Part shown: positions 15,909-24,744 of the stretch, in pieces
How positions within the stretch are numbered: the stretch's first letter is position 1
Layout: every line of letters begins with the position of its first letter
From: Demequina sp. TMPB413
Lineage (GTDB): Bacteria; Actinomycetota; Actinomycetes; Actinomycetales; Demequinaceae
Length of the DNA stretch: 64,000 nucleotides
Assembly: GCF_020447105.2 (NCBI RefSeq)
Contig: NZ_CP096184.1
Location: 2,790,001 to 2,854,000, forward strand
Direction: 5' to 3'
Made by a program: the position numbers and the translations under genes
The notes under the pieces: model-generated
What the model was told of the DNA's origin: nothing
Seen by the model: the letters and a program-made list of their open reading frames with translations, nothing else
The model's database searches: none

Positions 15909-17435
15909 GTGGCCACGACGCGAGGTGAGTCCCGTCTGCGCCTGCTGGTCGGCAGGTTGCAGTGGATTCACGCGGCTCCGCTCCTGGCGGTGCTGACGCT
16001 AGGCGCCTGGGCCTTCGCTTCGCCCATCGGTGCTGGCCCCGACGACGATTACCACCTGGCGAGCACGTGGTGCGCCGTTGGGGGGAGCGAGGCGTGCGCC
16101 CCTGGCTCCAAGGCGAACTCTCGCGAGATGTCGCACGCCTTCATCGCCGTCAGGTGCTACGCCCAGGAGCCGACCGTGAGCGCCGCCTGCCAGGACGAGC
16201 AGGGACTCGCTCTTGATGGCCCCACGGTGGACAGTGACAGGGGCAACTTCCAGAAGGAGTACCCAGGCGTCTACTACGCGGCGATGCGTGCCTTCGCGGG
16301 CGATGATCTCGAGCGCAGCGCACTCGTCATGCGGTTTGTCAACCTCACCGTGTTTGTCGGCCTGGCGACCGCGCTGTCGGTCCTACTCACCCCCTCGCGC
16401 CGCCAGACACTCCTGTGGGGCTGGCTCATCTCGATGGTGCCGCTCGGCATCTTCCTGATTCCCTCCAACAATCCCAGTGGCTGGGCGATCACTGGAGTCG
16501 GTACGGCGTTCCTTGCGCTTCTCGGGTGGTTCGAGAGCGACGGCAAGCGAAGGTGGGTGCTCGGCGCCCTGTACGTGCTCGGCGTCGTCATGGCCGCGGG
16601 TGCGCGAGGGGACGCCGCCGTGTATGCCGTTGGCGCCACCGTGGTCGCCGCGATTCTCACCTCCGCGCGCCAGCGCGACTGGCTGATGAGGGCGCTGCTG
16701 CCGCTGGGCGGGCTGCTGGTGATTGGACTGCTGTTCCTGACCTCGACGCAGGCAGACGTGGGCGTCCATGGCTTCAGCGGCGGGGGGCCGGTCACTGGCA
16801 CTGGTGCTGGCGACCAGGCCGTCGAGGCGACGGGTGGCCTTGCGCTTGCGGCCTACAACCTGTTGATGCTGCCGTATCTGTGGACGGGCGTGTGGGGCAC
16901 GTGGGCGCTCGGTTGGTTTGACACCACCCTGCCAGCGATCGTGCCGTGGGCTGCGGTGGCGGCGTTCGTGGTCGTCGGCTTTGCGGGGCTCGGCCTGCTG
17001 TCCTGGCGCAAGGCGGTGGCTCTCGCGGGAACCTTCGCCGTGCTCGTGGCGCTGCCGGTGTATGTGCTCACCGCCGGTGGCGACTCCGTGGGAAGCCAAG
17101 TCCAGCCTCGTTACCTCCTGCCGCTCATCGTGCTCTTTGCGCTCCTGCTCGTCACGGCGCCACCCGGTTCACGGACGGTGCGCTTCACACGTGCGCAGAC
17201 CGCCGCGATCCTGAGCGCGCTCGCGATCGCCAACCTGGTGGCTCTCCAGGTCAACATCCGCCGTTACGTCACGGGGGCCGACGAGCAGGGTGCCGATCTT
17301 GGCGAGGGTGCCGAGTGGTGGTGGGATGGCGTGGCGGTCGGCCCGATGGCCGTCTGGATCATCGGTTCCTTGTCGTTCATCGGTCTCCTGGCCGTGCTGT
17401 GGCCGCAGTTAAGACTCAAGGCCATCGCCCGGTGA
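15909..17435 (+). CDS. DUF2142-like polytopic membrane protein, copy 1
   Basis: 508 residues with about 11-12 transmembrane segments. WIHAAPLLAVLTLGAWAFASPIGAGPDDDYH is followed by a cysteine-containing outer loop (TWCAVGGSEACAPG, RCYAQEPTVSAACQDEQG) and LLPLIVLFALLLVTAPPGSRTVRF near the end. This resembles the DUF2142 family, GT-C-like predicted membrane proteins found in surface polysaccharide loci. The first acidic outer loop DDDYH fits the catalytic-loop position of GT-C enzymes (inference). Start: GTG at 15909, 4 nt after AAGGAGG, preferred over an upstream TTG. It is followed by a close paralogue. Confidence 0.8.
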   Translation: MATTRGESRLRLLVGRLQWIHAAPLLAVLTLGAWAFASPIGAGPDDDYHLASTWCAVGGSEACAPGSKANSREMSHAFIAVRCYAQEPTVSAACQDEQGLALDGPTVDSDRGNFQKEYPGVYYAAMRAFAGDDLERSALVMRFVNLTVFVGLATALSVLLTPSRRQTLLWGWLISMVPLGIFLIPSNNPSGWAITGVGTAFLALLGWFESDGKRRWVLGALYVLGVVMAAGARGDAAVYAVGATVVAAILTSARQRDWLMRALLPLGGLLVIGLLFLTSTQADVGVHGFSGGGPVTGTGAGDQAVEATGGLALAAYNLLMLPYLWTGVWGTWALGWFDTTLPAIVPWAAVAAFVVVGFAGLGLLSWRKAVALAGTFAVLVALPVYVLTAGGDSVGSQVQPRYLLPLIVLFALLLVTAPPGSRTVRFTRAQTAAILSALAIANLVALQVNIRRYVTGADEQGADLGEGAEWWWDGVAVGPMAVWIIGSLSFIGLLAVLWPQLRLKAIAR

Positions 17436-17445
17436 CAAACCGGGA

Positions 17446-17470
17446 GGGTCGAGCGTTGCCACATCGACCC
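17446..17470 (+). repeat. Inverted repeat between the DUF2142-like paralogues
   Basis: GGGTCGA (17446-17452) and TCGACCC (17464-17470) can form a 7-bp stem with an 11-nt loop just after the first paralogue stops. There is no run of T residues, so it is at best a weak terminator or attenuator. Confidence 0.3.
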
Positions 17471-17482
17471 GGGGTGACCGCA

Positions 17483-17488
17483 TAAAGT
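17483..17488 (+). promoter_or_regulatory. Putative -10 box (TAAAGT) of the second DUF2142-like gene
   Basis: GACCGCA-TAAAGT repeats the sequence before copy 1 (GACCGCA-TAGGGT at 15854-15866), 44 nt before the GTG start at 17533. Confidence 0.4.
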
Positions 17489-17532
17489 ACCCCTGGGTGG
17501 ATTTGTCCCTTTCGAACACTCAAGGAGTCCGT

Positions 17533-19077
17533 GTGGCGGCGATGCAGGGCGAGTCACGGTGGCGGCGACTGACGGCACGGCTGCGGTGGATTCACGCAGC
17601 GCCGCTCCTGGCCCTCATGACATTGGGGGCATGGGCCTTCGCCTCGCCAGTGGGGGCCAGCCCCGACGACGACTACCACCTGGTGAGCACGTGGTGCGCC
17701 CTCGGCGGGAGCGAAGCATGCACGGAGGTGGAGGACTACAACCTTCGCCAGGTGTCCACGGCATTCGATGCGTCACGGTGCTACGCGATGGACTCTGACA
17801 AGAGCGCCGCGTGCCAGGCTCGCGAGGGCCTGTCGCTCGACGGCCCGACGGTGGACTCCCCGCGTGGCAACTTTCAGAACAAGTACCCGGATGTGTTCTA
17901 CGGCACCATGCGGCTGTTTGCAGGGGATGATCTGGTGCGCAGCGCGCTCGTGATGCGCCTGGTGAACGTCACGCTCTTTGTGGGGCTCGCGACGGCGCTT
18001 GCCGCCCTCATGTCATCCTCGCGCCGTCAGACGCTGCTGTGGGGTTGGCTGGTCACCATGGTCCCGTTGGGCCTGTTCTTGATCCCGTCCAACAACCCCA
18101 GTAGCTGGTCCATCACCGGTGTTGGCACCGCGTTCATAGCCCTGCTCGGTTGGTACGAGAGCCATGGCAAACGACGGTGGGCGCTCGGAGCGATGTACGT
18201 GGTGGGCATCGTCATGGCTGCTGGTTCCCGCAGCGACGGCGCCATCTACGCCGCCGGGGCGACGCTGGTGGCAGCGCTCCTGACGTCATCGCGAAATCGC
18301 GACTGGCTCATACGGTCCGCCCTGCCGTTTGCCGGGCTGGTAGTCATCCTCCTGCTCTTCCTGACTACCAACCAGGCAGACGTGGGGGTTGATGGCATCT
18401 CAGGGGGAGGATCGGTCTCGACTCCCGGTTCGGGTAGCGAGTCCGTCGCCGAACCGACAGGTGGATTTGCGCTCACGGCCTACAACCTGCTCATGGTGCC
18501 GTATTTGTGGACCGGCGTGTGGGGCACGTGGGCCCTGGGGTGGTTCGACACGGTGCTGCCGTCGATCGTGCCGTGGGCCGCCTCCGCCGCCTTCATCGCG
18601 GTCGCCTTTGCAGGGCTTGCCCTCCTCACGTGGCGCAAGGTGATTGCGACGGTGGGGGTGCTGACGGTGCTGACGGCGTTCCCCGTGTACCTGCTCACCG
18701 CCGGGGGCGACGTGGTGGGCGACCAGTTCCAGCCGCGCTACCTGCTACCGCTGATCGTGCTCTTCGCATTCGTATTGGTCACGGCGGCTCCTGGCCGGCG
18801 GACGGTGCGCTTCACGCGTGTCCAGACCGCCGTGCTACTTGGCGCGCTCGCGCTCGCGAACCTGGTCGCGTTGCAGGTCAACATCCGCCGCTACGTCACA
18901 GGTGCCGACACTCAGGGCTTCAATCTGGGAGCTGGAGCCGAGTGGTGGTGGCACGGCGCGTTCATCGGCCCCACGGGCGTGTGGCTGATCGGCTCGCTCT
19001 CGTTTGCCGCTCTCTTGGCCGTGCTGTGGCCAGAACTGAGACGCAAGGTGGTGGCAGAGCCCCTCGAGGCCCCGTAG
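17533..19077 (+). CDS. DUF2142-like polytopic membrane protein, copy 2
   Basis: 514 residues and clearly a paralogue of the preceding gene. Shared blocks include WIHAAPLLA, SPDDDYHL, SLDGPTVDS, RQTLLWGWL, GLFLIPSNNPS, PYLWTGVWGTWALGWFDT and EWWWHG/EWWWDG. The two proteins differ most in the outer loop that follows the first helix and in the Gly/Ser-rich linker (GGGSVSTPGSGSES against GGGPVTGTGAGDQ). Start GTG 17533 has AAGGAG 5 nt upstream. The gene ends 6 nt before the convergent nucleotide-sugar dehydrogenase. The function is probably transfer or polymerisation of glycan units on the outer face, inferred from family and locus. Confidence 0.8.
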   Translation: MAAMQGESRWRRLTARLRWIHAAPLLALMTLGAWAFASPVGASPDDDYHLVSTWCALGGSEACTEVEDYNLRQVSTAFDASRCYAMDSDKSAACQAREGLSLDGPTVDSPRGNFQNKYPDVFYGTMRLFAGDDLVRSALVMRLVNVTLFVGLATALAALMSSSRRQTLLWGWLVTMVPLGLFLIPSNNPSSWSITGVGTAFIALLGWYESHGKRRWALGAMYVVGIVMAAGSRSDGAIYAAGATLVAALLTSSRNRDWLIRSALPFAGLVVILLLFLTTNQADVGVDGISGGGSVSTPGSGSESVAEPTGGFALTAYNLLMVPYLWTGVWGTWALGWFDTVLPSIVPWAASAAFIAVAFAGLALLTWRKVIATVGVLTVLTAFPVYLLTAGGDVVGDQFQPRYLLPLIVLFAFVLVTAAPGRRTVRFTRVQTAVLLGALALANLVALQVNIRRYVTGADTQGFNLGAGAEWWWHGAFIGPTGVWLIGSLSFAALLAVLWPELRRKVVAEPLEAP

Positions 19078-19083
19078 GCGGCC

Positions 19084-20388
19084 TCAGGAATTCGGGGCGA
19101 GCGCCTTTCCGATCACGCGGTACTGCACGCCTGGCCAGCGGTCAGCAGTGGACACGCGCCGGCCGTCGATGAACGCCTTGATGCCGGGAAGGTCGGCGGG
19201 GCCCAGCTCGCGATACTCCGCATGGTCCGCCTGGACCACCACGGCGTCGGCGCTCTCGCCCAGGTGGAACGGCGCAAACCCCAACCGTTCCAGCTCTTCG
19301 TCCGTGTACATCGGATCGTGCACCACCGGCACCGCGCCACGGGCCTTGAGCGCCTCGACCGTCGCGAAGACTCCCGAGAAGGCCGTCTCCTTCACCCCAC
19401 CGCGATAGGAAGCCCCGAGCACCGCCACACGGGCGCTGGCAAGGTTGCCGTAAGCGCCTTCGAGCAGACCGATGGTGTAGTCGGGCATCCCGGCGTTCGC
19501 GGCGCGTGCCGCGGCCACCACGGTCGCCTCAGGGTCGTTCCACAGGTACAGGCGGGGGTAGACGGGGATGCAGTGTCCCCCCACGGCGATTCCTGGCTGG
19601 TGGATGTGACTGTAGGGCTGCGAGTTCGATGCGTCGATCACCTGGTACACGTCGATGCCGTGCGTTGCCGCGAAGCGTGCGAACTGGTTGGCGAGGCCAA
19701 TGTTGACGTCGCGGTAGGTGGTCTCGGCGAGCTTGGCGAGTTCGGCGGCCTCTGCCGAGCCCAGGTCCCACACGCCGTTGGGGCGCATAAGGTCGGGACG
19801 ATCGTCGAAGTCAAGGACCTCCCGGTAGAAGGACGTTGCGGCCGCGGCGCCCTCTGCAGACAGTGCGCCCACGAGCTTGGGGTACTTGCGGAGGTCGGCG
19901 AACACGCGTCCGGTGAGCACGCGCTCTGGCGAGAACACCAAGTGGAAGTCCTTGCCCTCAGTCAGGCCAGAGACTTGCTCCAGCAAAGGCTTCCACCGCT
20001 CGCGGGTGGTGCCCACCGGAAGAGTGGTCTCGTAGGAGACCAGGGTGCCGCGTGTCAGGTGTTCGCCGAGCGACCTGGTCGCGGCGTCCATCCATCCGAA
20101 GTCCGGTCGCGCCTCTTCGTCCACAAAGAGCGGCACCACCAGCACCACGGCGTCGGCGCCTGGCACGGCATCGGCGTAGTCAGTCGTGGCACGCAGGCGT
20201 CCGGCCGGGACGAGTTCGCTCAGGTGCTCCTGAAGGTGCGCCTCCCCGGGGAAAGGCTCCTTCGCGGCGTTCACCAGATCGACAACGGCCTGGTTCACGT
20301 CAACGCCCACCACGTCATGGCCCTTGCTCGCGAACTGAACGGCAAGCGGGAGACCGATCTTTCCAAGGGCAATGACGGCAATCTTCAT
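19084..20388 (-). CDS. Nucleotide-sugar 6-dehydrogenase, WbpA/WecC-like
   Basis: 434 residues. NAD-binding motif IALGKIGLPLAVQFASKGHDVVGVD at the N-terminus; catalytic Cys273 in IAVGGHCIPVYP; conserved PERVLTG and AELAKLAETTYRDVNI segments in between. Enzymes of this family oxidise UDP-GlcNAc or UDP-ManNAc to the uronic acid by two NAD-dependent steps. In this locus it is the best candidate for the WbpA step producing UDP-GlcNAcA for the WbpB/E/D-like enzymes. The ATG at 20386-20388 has TAGGAT 6 nt upstream (leaderless signal). A second family member is at 47520-48725. Confidence 0.88.
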   Translation of the reverse strand: MKIAVIALGKIGLPLAVQFASKGHDVVGVDVNQAVVDLVNAAKEPFPGEAHLQEHLSELVPAGRLRATTDYADAVPGADAVVLVVPLFVDEEARPDFGWMDAATRSLGEHLTRGTLVSYETTLPVGTTRERWKPLLEQVSGLTEGKDFHLVFSPERVLTGRVFADLRKYPKLVGALSAEGAAAATSFYREVLDFDDRPDLMRPNGVWDLGSAEAAELAKLAETTYRDVNIGLANQFARFAATHGIDVYQVIDASNSQPYSHIHQPGIAVGGHCIPVYPRLYLWNDPEATVVAAARAANAGMPDYTIGLLEGAYGNLASARVAVLGASYRGGVKETAFSGVFATVEALKARGAVPVVHDPMYTDEELERLGFAPFHLGESADAVVVQADHAEYRELGPADLPGIKAFIDGRRVSTADRWPGVQYRVIGKALAPNS

Positions 20389-20394
20389 AGGTCG

Positions 20395-20400
20395 ATCCTA
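20395..20400 (-). promoter_or_regulatory. Putative leaderless -10 box (TAGGAT) of the nucleotide-sugar dehydrogenase
   Basis: TAGGAT lies 6 nt before the ATG at 20386-20388, with no Shine-Dalgarno sequence between. Confidence 0.45.
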
Positions 20401-20447
20401 CAGGGGCGAGGTGCGCGCAAGGCTTTGCGGAGGTCCCGCCTGAGGTC

Positions 20448-22265
20448 TCAGTTCTCGTACAAGCGGGGCGTCTCGTTGATGGATTTGATCGCGTGGGCGA
20501 AGTCCACGCCAACCACGTCCAGGTACCACTTGAGGTTCGGGTAGCGAGGCGTGTTCTCGTCCTCCACGAGGCGCAGCGCCTCTTCGCGCGTGAGGTCCCC
20601 TTCGCGTACCTGGTTGCTGCGGAAGGTGTCGTGCTCCGAGAAGCCGGCGATCGTGTAGTACGCGTAGTTGTAGAACGCGGCGGTGCCGTCGCCGATGCGC
20701 CACGTGGTGTTCGTGTCGGGCGCGCGCTCCCAGTCGTACTCGGTGTCGAGCGTCTCCTCGATCTGGCGCTCGTCCCAGCGCCAGTAGTCGAACACGTGGA
20801 AGTAGTCCGACTTGGTCGTGAAGCTTCTGTAGTACTCGCCGGAGAGCGTGTCCCAGATGGAGCGGTTGAAGTAGCCAGGGCTTTGCGTCATGGCGCGGAA
20901 TCGCAAGGACTGGTAGCGGAGTTGCTTCATCGCGCCGTGGCTGTAGACGCGCTCCTCCGCGAAGTTGGGCGGCACTCCTAGGAATCCAGCCTTGAAGTGC
21001 GTCACCTCGAGTGGGTTGATGCCCCACAGGTTGAGGGTGATGCCCGTTTGCCTCTTGATGGTCTCGATGTGCCTGAAGAAGTGCTTGTCGCCCGCCGTCA
21101 GCACGCTCAGCATTCCCAAGTGCGGGGACTTCAGCCAGGAGTTGAGGTTTCGCCTGATGTAGTCGCGCTTCTTAGTGATGTCGGCCGCAACGATGATGTT
21201 CTCGACTCCAAGCTTGGAGGACATCCTGCTGATGTTCCTACGCCCCAGGTCGGTGACCATTCCCCAGTCGTAGGTATACGTGATGGGGCGCAGGCCGAGC
21301 TCGTTGACGATGAGGTGGAGGCCGTAGCAACTGTCGCGCCCGCCAGAGAAGGGCACGATCACCTCGTCGCCGTTCTTGCGTCGGAAGGGCTCGATCAACT
21401 CGAACAGCTCTTCCTTGGGCCGCGGGTGGTTCCGCGGCTTGTAGTTGTGGCAGTAGTTGCACACGCCCTCGGCATCGAAAGCGATGTAGGGCATCGTCTC
21501 CGGGAGGATGCACTTGGTGCAACGGCGCAGTTCCGGCTTGGGGTGCTGGAGCAGGCTCTCCTCTTGTGCTGAGATACCCAGGCCAGGCACGAGGTTGATG
21601 GAGCGGTTTGCCCATTCCTTGAGCGTGATCGGCTCTTCCTGGGCCGGTACGTCAAGCACTTCGGACTCGCGCACCTGGCGGATGTTCTCCGCGCCGATCT
21701 GCTCAAGCGGGTAGCGCTCGGAAGAGAAGATGACGCCGCCGGACTTGTCGCCAAGGTAGAGGCTGCCGTTGTTCGAGAAGAGGACGAGTTTGCCCAGTCG
21801 CGGGATCAGGGCGGCGCACGCGACGATGCCCTCGGTCACGCTGACGACGCGCTCGGCAGCGGTCTCGACGGTGCCACCGTCGGCCAGGTGCGAAGCGATG
21901 ATGGCCGGGATGACTTCGGTGTCGATCTCGAGCTCTGGCGACTTGCCCAGCAGTTCCCACACGGCGTCGTAGTTCACGATGATGCCGTTGTGAAGCACCA
22001 CGATCTCTTCGCGAGCGACCGGCTGGTTGTCGGCGGTGCCGTTGGTGACCAGCCGGCTGTGCCCGAAGAAGAGGTTGCCAAGCGGCGGGATGCGCTTGAG
22101 GAGTCGATCGATGGGGATATCCGCGCGGTAGGAGCTGTAGGCGCCCTTGGTGTGGATCACCATTCCGCTCGAGTCGCGGCCCCGCTGCTGGGCGTGATCT
22201 ACAAGGGTCTTGGCCGACGAGGAGTCGAGTTCATCCGGGCCGACAAAGCCAAAGATTCCGCACAC
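20448..22265 (-). CDS. Class II glutaminase fused to N-acetyl sugar amidotransferase (WbpG-like)
   Basis: 605 residues with two enzymes in one chain. Residues 1-210 form an Ntn-type glutamine amidotransferase. Cys2 follows the initiator (VCGIFGFVG), with the GHSRLVTNG and HNGIIVNYD motifs of GlmS/PurF-type domains. Residues 245-605 are WbpG/WbuX-like, with paired cysteines 249/252 and 269/272 (predicted zinc site) and the ATP-pyrophosphatase loop SGGRDS at 307-312. Known WbpG enzymes amidate an N-acetyl group using ammonia from HisH through HisF2. Here the glutaminase would be built in. The GTG start (22263-22265) places Cys2 correctly and has GGAG upstream. It is not asparagine synthetase: the PP-loop domain has the WbpG cysteines. 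Confidence 0.85.
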   Translation of the reverse strand: MCGIFGFVGPDELDSSSAKTLVDHAQQRGRDSSGMVIHTKGAYSSYRADIPIDRLLKRIPPLGNLFFGHSRLVTNGTADNQPVAREEIVVLHNGIIVNYDAVWELLGKSPELEIDTEVIPAIIASHLADGGTVETAAERVVSVTEGIVACAALIPRLGKLVLFSNNGSLYLGDKSGGVIFSSERYPLEQIGAENIRQVRESEVLDVPAQEEPITLKEWANRSINLVPGLGISAQEESLLQHPKPELRRCTKCILPETMPYIAFDAEGVCNYCHNYKPRNHPRPKEELFELIEPFRRKNGDEVIVPFSGGRDSCYGLHLIVNELGLRPITYTYDWGMVTDLGRRNISRMSSKLGVENIIVAADITKKRDYIRRNLNSWLKSPHLGMLSVLTAGDKHFFRHIETIKRQTGITLNLWGINPLEVTHFKAGFLGVPPNFAEERVYSHGAMKQLRYQSLRFRAMTQSPGYFNRSIWDTLSGEYYRSFTTKSDYFHVFDYWRWDERQIEETLDTEYDWERAPDTNTTWRIGDGTAAFYNYAYYTIAGFSEHDTFRSNQVREGDLTREEALRLVEDENTPRYPNLKWYLDVVGVDFAHAIKSINETPRLYEN

Positions 22266-22402
22266 GTAGAGTTCTCCAGTTCAAAGGGGGTCAGTGCGTG
22301 CGAGCTCGCGCCACGCATGCCCACAGATAGACCCATGATGCCATGGCTCTTCTGCCCAGCCATCAAGCGCCCCGCCCGGTGTATGCACAGAGCGCCTCCG
22401 CC

Positions 22403-23584
22403 TCAACGAGCGGAGGGCTTCTCTTGTGCCTCGCCGATGATCGTAAGGGACTCCGCGACGACGGCTTGGGCAATAGTTTCGAGCGAGTACCGCGTAGCGG
22501 ACCATGCGGCGAGCTGGGCCCGATCCGTTGGCACGAGAGGGTCGGCCGCTGCCGCCAGCATGGCTTCGGCGACAGATTCGACGTCGTATCCCATCGCGAC
22601 ACCCGCTCGCGCAATGGGGACGTCCTCAAGCAGTTCGGCGGTGGGCCCTACCCCCGCGAAGATCACGGGGCAACCCGAAGCGAGCGACGAGTAGACCTTC
22701 GTTGCCACCGCGTACTCATTGGCGGCGACCGGTGCGAGACTCGCCACCGACGCAGTGGCACCGGCGAGGATGAGCGAGAGGGCCGACGGAGGGATGGGGC
22801 CGTTGAACTCCACGTTCTCGTCGAGGCCAAGTCTGCGTGCGCGGGCTCGCAGCGCCTCACGGTCCTCGCCGTTGCCGTAGTACAACAGCCGAGTGCCGGG
22901 ATGACGCTTGGTCACTTCCTGCAGCGCGTCGACAAAGATCTCGGCGGCATGCCACTCGGAGTACGTACCTGCGTATACGAAGACCGGCGGATCCGGGGGC
23001 CCCTGGTCCTCGTAGCGGAAGTCCTTCGTGTCCGCTCCGAAGCCGATGGGCAGGGCCGGCGACGTGATTCCCGCGGCGCGAAGACGGTCAAGCAGCGGTT
23101 GGTGAGCCGCGAAGAGCATCTTCGCGCCTTGGAGTCCCCAGGCCTCGAGGCGCTTGAGGGTTCCGATGATCAGCTTTGAGTTGGTTGCCAACTCGGCGGC
23201 CTCTGTCCAGTAATCGGCCGCTCTGACCACATACGGCGTGCGTCGGACGAAACCGATGACTCTCACCACGGCCACCGTCGTGGGCGGCGGCTCCACGATG
23301 TAGAGGTCGGCCTTGCGTCCGAAAAGGAGTCTGAAGGCGAGTGGAATGTCGAAGCTCATGTAACTGAGGTAGCCGCGCACGTACTGCTGCTTGTCTCGGA
23401 TCACGCGAGCCCGCCGAACGTGGATCCCAGGAGGGTCGGCGATCACAGCGCCGCGCGGCGGCTGAGCTGTCAACACCGTGACATCAAAACCTCGGTCACG
23501 GAACGACTCCGCCCACGTGCGAAGGATCCCGGACGCAGCGGAGACCTCCGGTCCGAAGATCCTGGTGGCAATCACCACCCTCAT
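22403..23584 (-). CDS. Family 4 glycosyltransferase (WbuB-like)
   Basis: 393 residues, GT-B fold. It begins MRVVIATRIFGPEVSAASGI, has PYVVRAADYWTEAA in the acceptor half, and PVFVYAGTYSEWHAAEIFVDAL plus ANEYAVATKVYSSLASGCPVIFAG in the donor half. The last block corresponds to the EX7E region of GT4, here with a Lys/Ser-rich variant. The layout resembles WbuB-type amino-sugar transferases. The start overlaps the upstream glycosyltransferase stop (ATGA at 23581-23584). Donor unknown, but location between amidation genes suggests a modified amino sugar. Confidence 0.83.
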   Translation of the reverse strand: MRVVIATRIFGPEVSAASGILRTWAESFRDRGFDVTVLTAQPPRGAVIADPPGIHVRRARVIRDKQQYVRGYLSYMSFDIPLAFRLLFGRKADLYIVEPPPTTVAVVRVIGFVRRTPYVVRAADYWTEAAELATNSKLIIGTLKRLEAWGLQGAKMLFAAHQPLLDRLRAAGITSPALPIGFGADTKDFRYEDQGPPDPPVFVYAGTYSEWHAAEIFVDALQEVTKRHPGTRLLYYGNGEDREALRARARRLGLDENVEFNGPIPPSALSLILAGATASVASLAPVAANEYAVATKVYSSLASGCPVIFAGVGPTAELLEDVPIARAGVAMGYDVESVAEAMLAAAADPLVPTDRAQLAAWSATRYSLETIAQAVVAESLTIIGEAQEKPSAR

Positions 23585-24744
23585 TGGTCACCGTTCAGCA
23601 GACGGGAGACGATGGCGCGTTGAGTGGTCCTATCTGGCTCGCTCGACAGGGCGGCCGCAGAACGGTCAGATGCCGCCTTGAAGCCGGCGACGTCGTCCGC
23701 CGTCAGGTCCTTCAGGGCCTCGACCAGGGCGTCGGCTGTGGTGTCCGCCGTGATGATGCCAAGCTCGTACTTGCCGATGTGCGCGTCGATCTCGGGGGCG
23801 GGCGAGAACACCAAGCCGAGCCGGGCCTGGACAAAATCGAAGAACTTGTTCGGCAGGTGATAGAGGTGGCTCAGGGTCTTCAGGGGGTAGAGGAAGACCC
23901 CGAGGTCGTACTGATTCAGCACCGTGGGCAGGGTCTCTGGTGGCACGGGATCGTGAACGGTGACCCGCGGTGCCGAGGCGGCCATCTTCTTGATCTGGCC
24001 GAGGTGGCCGCCGGGCACCTCAAGCAAATAGAGGTCGAGGGAGAAGCGCTCGCCAAGTCGACCGACTGCTTCGATGAGCTCGACGATGTTGCGTTCGGCG
24101 TCGGCGGTGCCGCTGTGCACCAGCCGGATCACGTCAGGATCGATGGGAGTTGGCTTCAGATCGCGCAGGTCGGCAGCGTTGCGCACCACCTCTGTCTCGA
24201 TTCCAAAGCGCTCCGTGTAGAGAGCGGCAAGGCCAGCGCTCACGCTGGTGACAGCCGCGGCGCGAGGCAGGTACTTCTTGCACAAGTGCAGCATGTACGG
24301 GCCAACGAGCACGCGCCATACCAGAACGGTCGCGCGTTCTTCAGGAGACCACTCGTGCATGTCGGCAAACACCGGAGCGTCGCCGGCCGCGGCGAAGGCA
24401 AGCGGGAGTGCGCGAGCGTCGTTAGCCACCACCAGGTCGTAGGGACCCGATGCGACGGTTTCTCGTCGTACAGCCTTCTCGCCAGGAGCGGTCAACTCCA
24501 CGGAGTTGTGCAGGTGCAGGGCCAACTTGGCGACGCCCAGCGGGGTCTCGGGTAGGGACGACGCGCCCTCGGGGATCTCGATGTGCCGCGCGACGCCTTC
24601 GGGAGCCGGGCCGTACCCGACGGTCGTGACGTCACCGTGCTCGCGCAACACCTCGACCTGGCGAAGCACGCGAGAATCGGCGTGGATCGGCGAGAACGAA
24701 ACGCACAGGATGCGGGGACGGGCGGGGTTGGTGGCCTTGCTCAT
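23581..24744 (-). CDS. GT-B glycosyltransferase, paralogue of the one at 28899-30035
   Basis: 387 residues. The opening RILCVSFSPIHADSRVLRQVEVLREHGDVTTVGYGP and the segments VFADMHEWSPEERATVLVWRVLVGPYM and RLVHSGTADAERNIVELIEAVG are echoed by the protein encoded at 28899-30035. That protein has SFSNISTDARVLKQV, HADVHEYAPRQNEELLVWRV and KLVHSGASIRNRRLELL. GT4-like glycosyltransferase of unknown specificity. It overlaps both neighbours by 4 nt and so lies in a coupled ABC exporter-GT-GT unit. Confidence 0.8.
   Translation of the reverse strand: MSKATNPARPRILCVSFSPIHADSRVLRQVEVLREHGDVTTVGYGPAPEGVARHIEIPEGASSLPETPLGVAKLALHLHNSVELTAPGEKAVRRETVASGPYDLVVANDARALPLAFAAAGDAPVFADMHEWSPEERATVLVWRVLVGPYMLHLCKKYLPRAAAVTSVSAGLAALYTERFGIETEVVRNAADLRDLKPTPIDPDVIRLVHSGTADAERNIVELIEAVGRLGERFSLDLYLLEVPGGHLGQIKKMAASAPRVTVHDPVPPETLPTVLNQYDLGVFLYPLKTLSHLYHLPNKFFDFVQARLGLVFSPAPEIDAHIGKYELGIITADTTADALVEALKDLTADDVAGFKAASDRSAAALSSEPDRTTQRAIVSRLLNGDQ

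Noticed and set aside
17446..17470. Inverted repeat after the first DUF2142-like gene as a true terminator
   Set aside because: The stem is only 7 bp with an 11-nt loop and no T-run. Kept as a repeat, not as a terminator.
20448..22265. Annotation as asparagine synthetase or GlmS
   Set aside because: The glutaminase half fits, but the second half has the paired cysteines and SGGRDS arrangement of N-acetyl sugar amidotransferases and no sugar-isomerase domains.
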